The position numbers and the translations under genes were made by a program. The notes under the pieces are model-generated. The model saw nothing but the letters and a program-made list of their open reading frames with translations. It did not search any database and was not told the origin of the DNA. From assembly GCF_034653355.1 (NCBI RefSeq), contig NZ_JAYEER010000004.1, positions 1,116,001-1,180,000 on the forward strand: 64,000 bases of DNA, read 5' to 3'. This DNA comes from Nitrospirillum sp034653355 (lineage in GTDB: Bacteria > Pseudomonadota > Alphaproteobacteria > Azospirillales > Azospirillaceae). This document shows positions 62,496 to 64,000 of this stretch, piece by piece (positions within the stretch are counted from its first letter, which is position 1; each line of letters starts with the position of its first letter).

Positions 62496-62981
62496 CTAGT
62501 CGCCGCCCTTCTTCTTCTTCTTGTCATCCTTCTTCTTCTCGCGGTTGAGGTTGCCCATCAACTGCTCCAGGAAGGTGACCTCATGGCCGGCCGTCGGGGT
62601 CTCGCGACCCTCGGGGCTGATGTCCTGCTGCTGGGCCAGATCCAGGTCGCCGACGGCGCTGACCACGCCCTGGTCGTTGAAGCTGACCTGCAGCACCCGC
62701 TGCTGCACGATGTCGGGATCGAAGAAGGCTTCGTTCTCGGTGATGGCGCCGATGTAGTACCAGACGTTGGCGTCCAGCGTGCTGGTGGTGCTGGGCGAAC
62801 CCAGCGCCTTCTGCACGTCTTCCTTGGTGCTGGTCCCCGGATGGACGTCGGCCAGGCGGCGGTCTTCCACCAGATTGCCGCGGTTGTTCACCGTGGGGGT
62901 GCAGGCCGTCAGCCCGATCCCGAGCAGGCCCACGCCAATCAGGCCAGCGGGAGACAGCAACTTAAGGGTCTTGTTCGGCAT
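62496..62981 (-). CDS. bamE: Outer membrane assembly lipoprotein BamE
   Basis: 161-aa BamE/SmpA family lipoprotein of the beta-barrel assembly machine. A signal peptide ends in the lipobox GLTAC with the lipidated Cys at 27. The domain follows (HPGTSTKEDVQKALGSPSTT; NVWYYIGAITE; VSFNDQGVVSAV). The C-terminus is a long Lys-rich tail (REKKKDDKKKKKGGD) not found in E. coli BamE. Divergent from the bc1 chaperone gene, as in other alphaproteobacteria. Confidence 0.92.
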   Translation of the reverse strand: MPNKTLKLLSPAGLIGVGLLGIGLTACTPTVNNRGNLVEDRRLADVHPGTSTKEDVQKALGSPSTTSTLDANVWYYIGAITENEAFFDPDIVQQRVLQVSFNDQGVVSAVGDLDLAQQQDISPEGRETPTAGHEVTFLEQLMGNLNREKKKDDKKKKKGGD

Positions 62982-63228
62982 GGTCTAAGACGTTAATCCC
63001 AAGAACGTTGATCGCGGGTCGGCCCCGTTCCACGATTGAGGCACCGCCCGTCCGTCGCGGGGGATGCGATAATCCGGAGATTGAGGACCAACCGGCCCGG
63101 GTTCCAGGCCATCCCCGTCCGGCGCGGCGTCCCTCGTCGCGCTTGACCGGTGGACGACCACCCCCCATCTGGCCGGTGACAATCGCACCAGCCGCTTTGT
63201 CCTGTCAACGAAAGCCGGGTTACGCGCC

Positions 63229-63789
63229 GTGATCGCCTTGCTGAAGTCCCTATTCAGCCGTAACCGCCACCAGGCGGCGGTGTTGCGCCTGTACGCCGGC
63301 ATCGTCGACCAGGCGCGCCAGCCCGGCTTCTACGCGGCCGCTGCGGGCGAGGGGCGCGGCGTGCCCGATACGGTGGAAGGCCGCTTCGAGGTGGTGACCC
63401 TGCACGCCTGGCTGGTGATGCGCCGCCTGGCGGCCGAGGGGCCGGATCTGGCGTCCCTCAACCAGGCCCTGTTCGACCATATGTTCACCGATCTGGATTT
63501 CAGCCTGCGTGAACTGGGCGCCAGCGAGATGGTGGTGGGCAAGAAGGTCAAGGACCTGGGCACGCACTTCTACGGCCGGGCCGACGCCTACGAATCGGGC
63601 CTGAAGGCCGAGGCGGGGAAACTGGAGGCGGCGCTGGACCGTAACCTGTTCGGCTCCACCCTGCCGGACGGGCCGGAGGTGGCGGCCACGGCCGCCTATA
63701 TCCGCGTCTGCGCCGACCGCCTGGGCGCCATGCCTGTGGATGACATCCTGACCCGTGGACCCGGCTTCGCCGCTCCCCCAATCCTTTGA
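63229..63789 (+). CDS. Ubiquinol-cytochrome c chaperone (CBP3-like)
   Basis: 186-aa protein of the CBP3/UQCC1 family, helical, which helps assemble the cytochrome bc1 complex. Markers are LYAGIVDQARQPGFYA, RFEVVTLHAWLVMRRL, LFDHMFTDLDFSLRELG and GKKVKDLGTHFYGRADAY. The start is GTG 63229. It is followed by yceD, an arrangement conserved in alphaproteobacteria. The 247-bp gap to bamE should hold both promoters. Confidence 0.9.
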   Translation: MIALLKSLFSRNRHQAAVLRLYAGIVDQARQPGFYAAAAGEGRGVPDTVEGRFEVVTLHAWLVMRRLAAEGPDLASLNQALFDHMFTDLDFSLRELGASEMVVGKKVKDLGTHFYGRADAYESGLKAEAGKLEAALDRNLFGSTLPDGPEVAATAAYIRVCADRLGAMPVDDILTRGPGFAAPPIL

Positions 63790-63819
63790 TCTTTATTCCA
63801 GTGTGTGGAGTTGCGCGTC

Positions 63820-64000
63820 ATGGCTGACATGACCCCCGAATTTTCCCGTCCCGTCATGGCCGACAAGGTCTCCGCCCGCGAGAGCGTGGAGAAGATAACG
63901 GCGGGCCCGGCGGAGCGGGCCGCCCTGGCCCGACGCCTGGATCTCGTGTCGCTGGACAGCCTGACGGCCCTGGTGCGCCTGCGCCGTATCCGCGGCGGCC
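63820..64000 (+). CDS. YceD family (DUF177) protein, N-terminal part
   Basis: The ATG at 63820 begins MADMTPEFSRPVMADKV, then SVEKITAGPAERAALARRLD and LDSLTALVRLRRI, the N-terminal pattern of YceD/DUF177, encoded upstream of rpmF-plsX in many bacteria and linked to 23S rRNA maturation. The gene runs off the window end. It follows the CBP3-type gene by 30 bp. Confidence 0.85.
   Translation, partial: MADMTPEFSRPVMADKVSARESVEKITAGPAERAALARRLDLVSLDSLTALVRLRRIRGG

Overview
High-GC DNA with alphaproteobacterial gene order, most like Rhodospirillales (an Azospirillaceae-type genome such as Nitrospirillum, Azospirillum or Niveispirillum; genus is a guess). Support comes from rpoZ-rsh-pdxJ-acpS-lepB-rnc, nrdR-ribD-ribE-ribB(X)-ribH-nusB-thiL, a K+-independent H+-pyrophosphatase, MucR, an LdtR-like MarR regulator, a DUF6898 protein, a CBP3-type bc1 chaperone followed by YceD, and Mg-type HemB. 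No rRNA, tRNA, CRISPR array, IS or phage gene was seen.

Layout. 1-6.3 kb: omega subunit, (p)ppGpp synthetase/hydrolase, DUF2062 protein, pdxJ, acpS, lepB, rnc. In relatives rnc is normally followed at once by era and recO. Here era is at 17.3 kb and recO at 27.4 kb, with two blocks of accessory genes between. Block 1 (6.4-17.0 kb): an M23 peptidase, an iron/flavin cluster (AraC regulator, siderophore-interacting protein, PPOX protein, and a PadR repressor fused to a second siderophore-interacting protein), a signalling trio (Ser/Thr kinase-TPR, a coupled 185-aa protein of unknown family, a divergent FHA-type sigma54 activator), and a periplasmic GDPD. Block 2 (18.4-27.2 kb): copper ATPase copA behind a textbook CueR promoter, a TPR-glycosyltransferase coupled to cueR, DUF1801, 1-Cys peroxiredoxin and a PAS-PAS-GGDEF-EAL protein. 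Then recO and parC.

30.5-40.6 kb is a catabolic island: AtuA plus DUF4387, a 2-hydroxyacid dehydrogenase, a CitMHS carboxylate transporter, a GntR/FCD regulator, a TonB receptor and a GH9 glycosidase. Two promoters 3.4 kb apart, facing the atuA operon and the TonB receptor, share a nearly identical 34-bp module, so the block looks like one regulon. 40.8-53 kb is mixed housekeeping and envelope genes: CPBP protease, fimbrial-like protein, bpt, a MotB-like protein carrying an EF-hand, two alpha/beta hydrolases, VOC protein, hemB, HIBCH-type hydrolase, LdtR-like regulator, mucR, rpiB, glyA. 53-64 kb: nrdR, riboflavin operon, nusB, thiL, FliL-like protein, acetyltransferase, hppA, bamE, CBP3 chaperone, and yceD cut by the window end.

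Sequence quality. Seven genes between 36.9 and 52.6 kb (TonB receptor, fimbrial-like, bpt, motB, VOC, mucR, glyA) are broken by single-base frameshifts, including the normally essential glyA and a short G homopolymer. I read these mainly as sequencing or assembly errors, and they should be checked before any is called a pseudogene. A G-to-R change in the invariant DKTGT motif of CopA deserves the same check.

Best candidates for something undescribed: the kinase-TPR / 185-aa protein / FHA-sigma54 activator trio around a strikingly AT-rich divergent promoter; the one-polypeptide fusion of a YqjI-like metal repressor with its YqjH-like ferric reductase; and the shared-promoter AtuA-CitMHS-TonB regulon.
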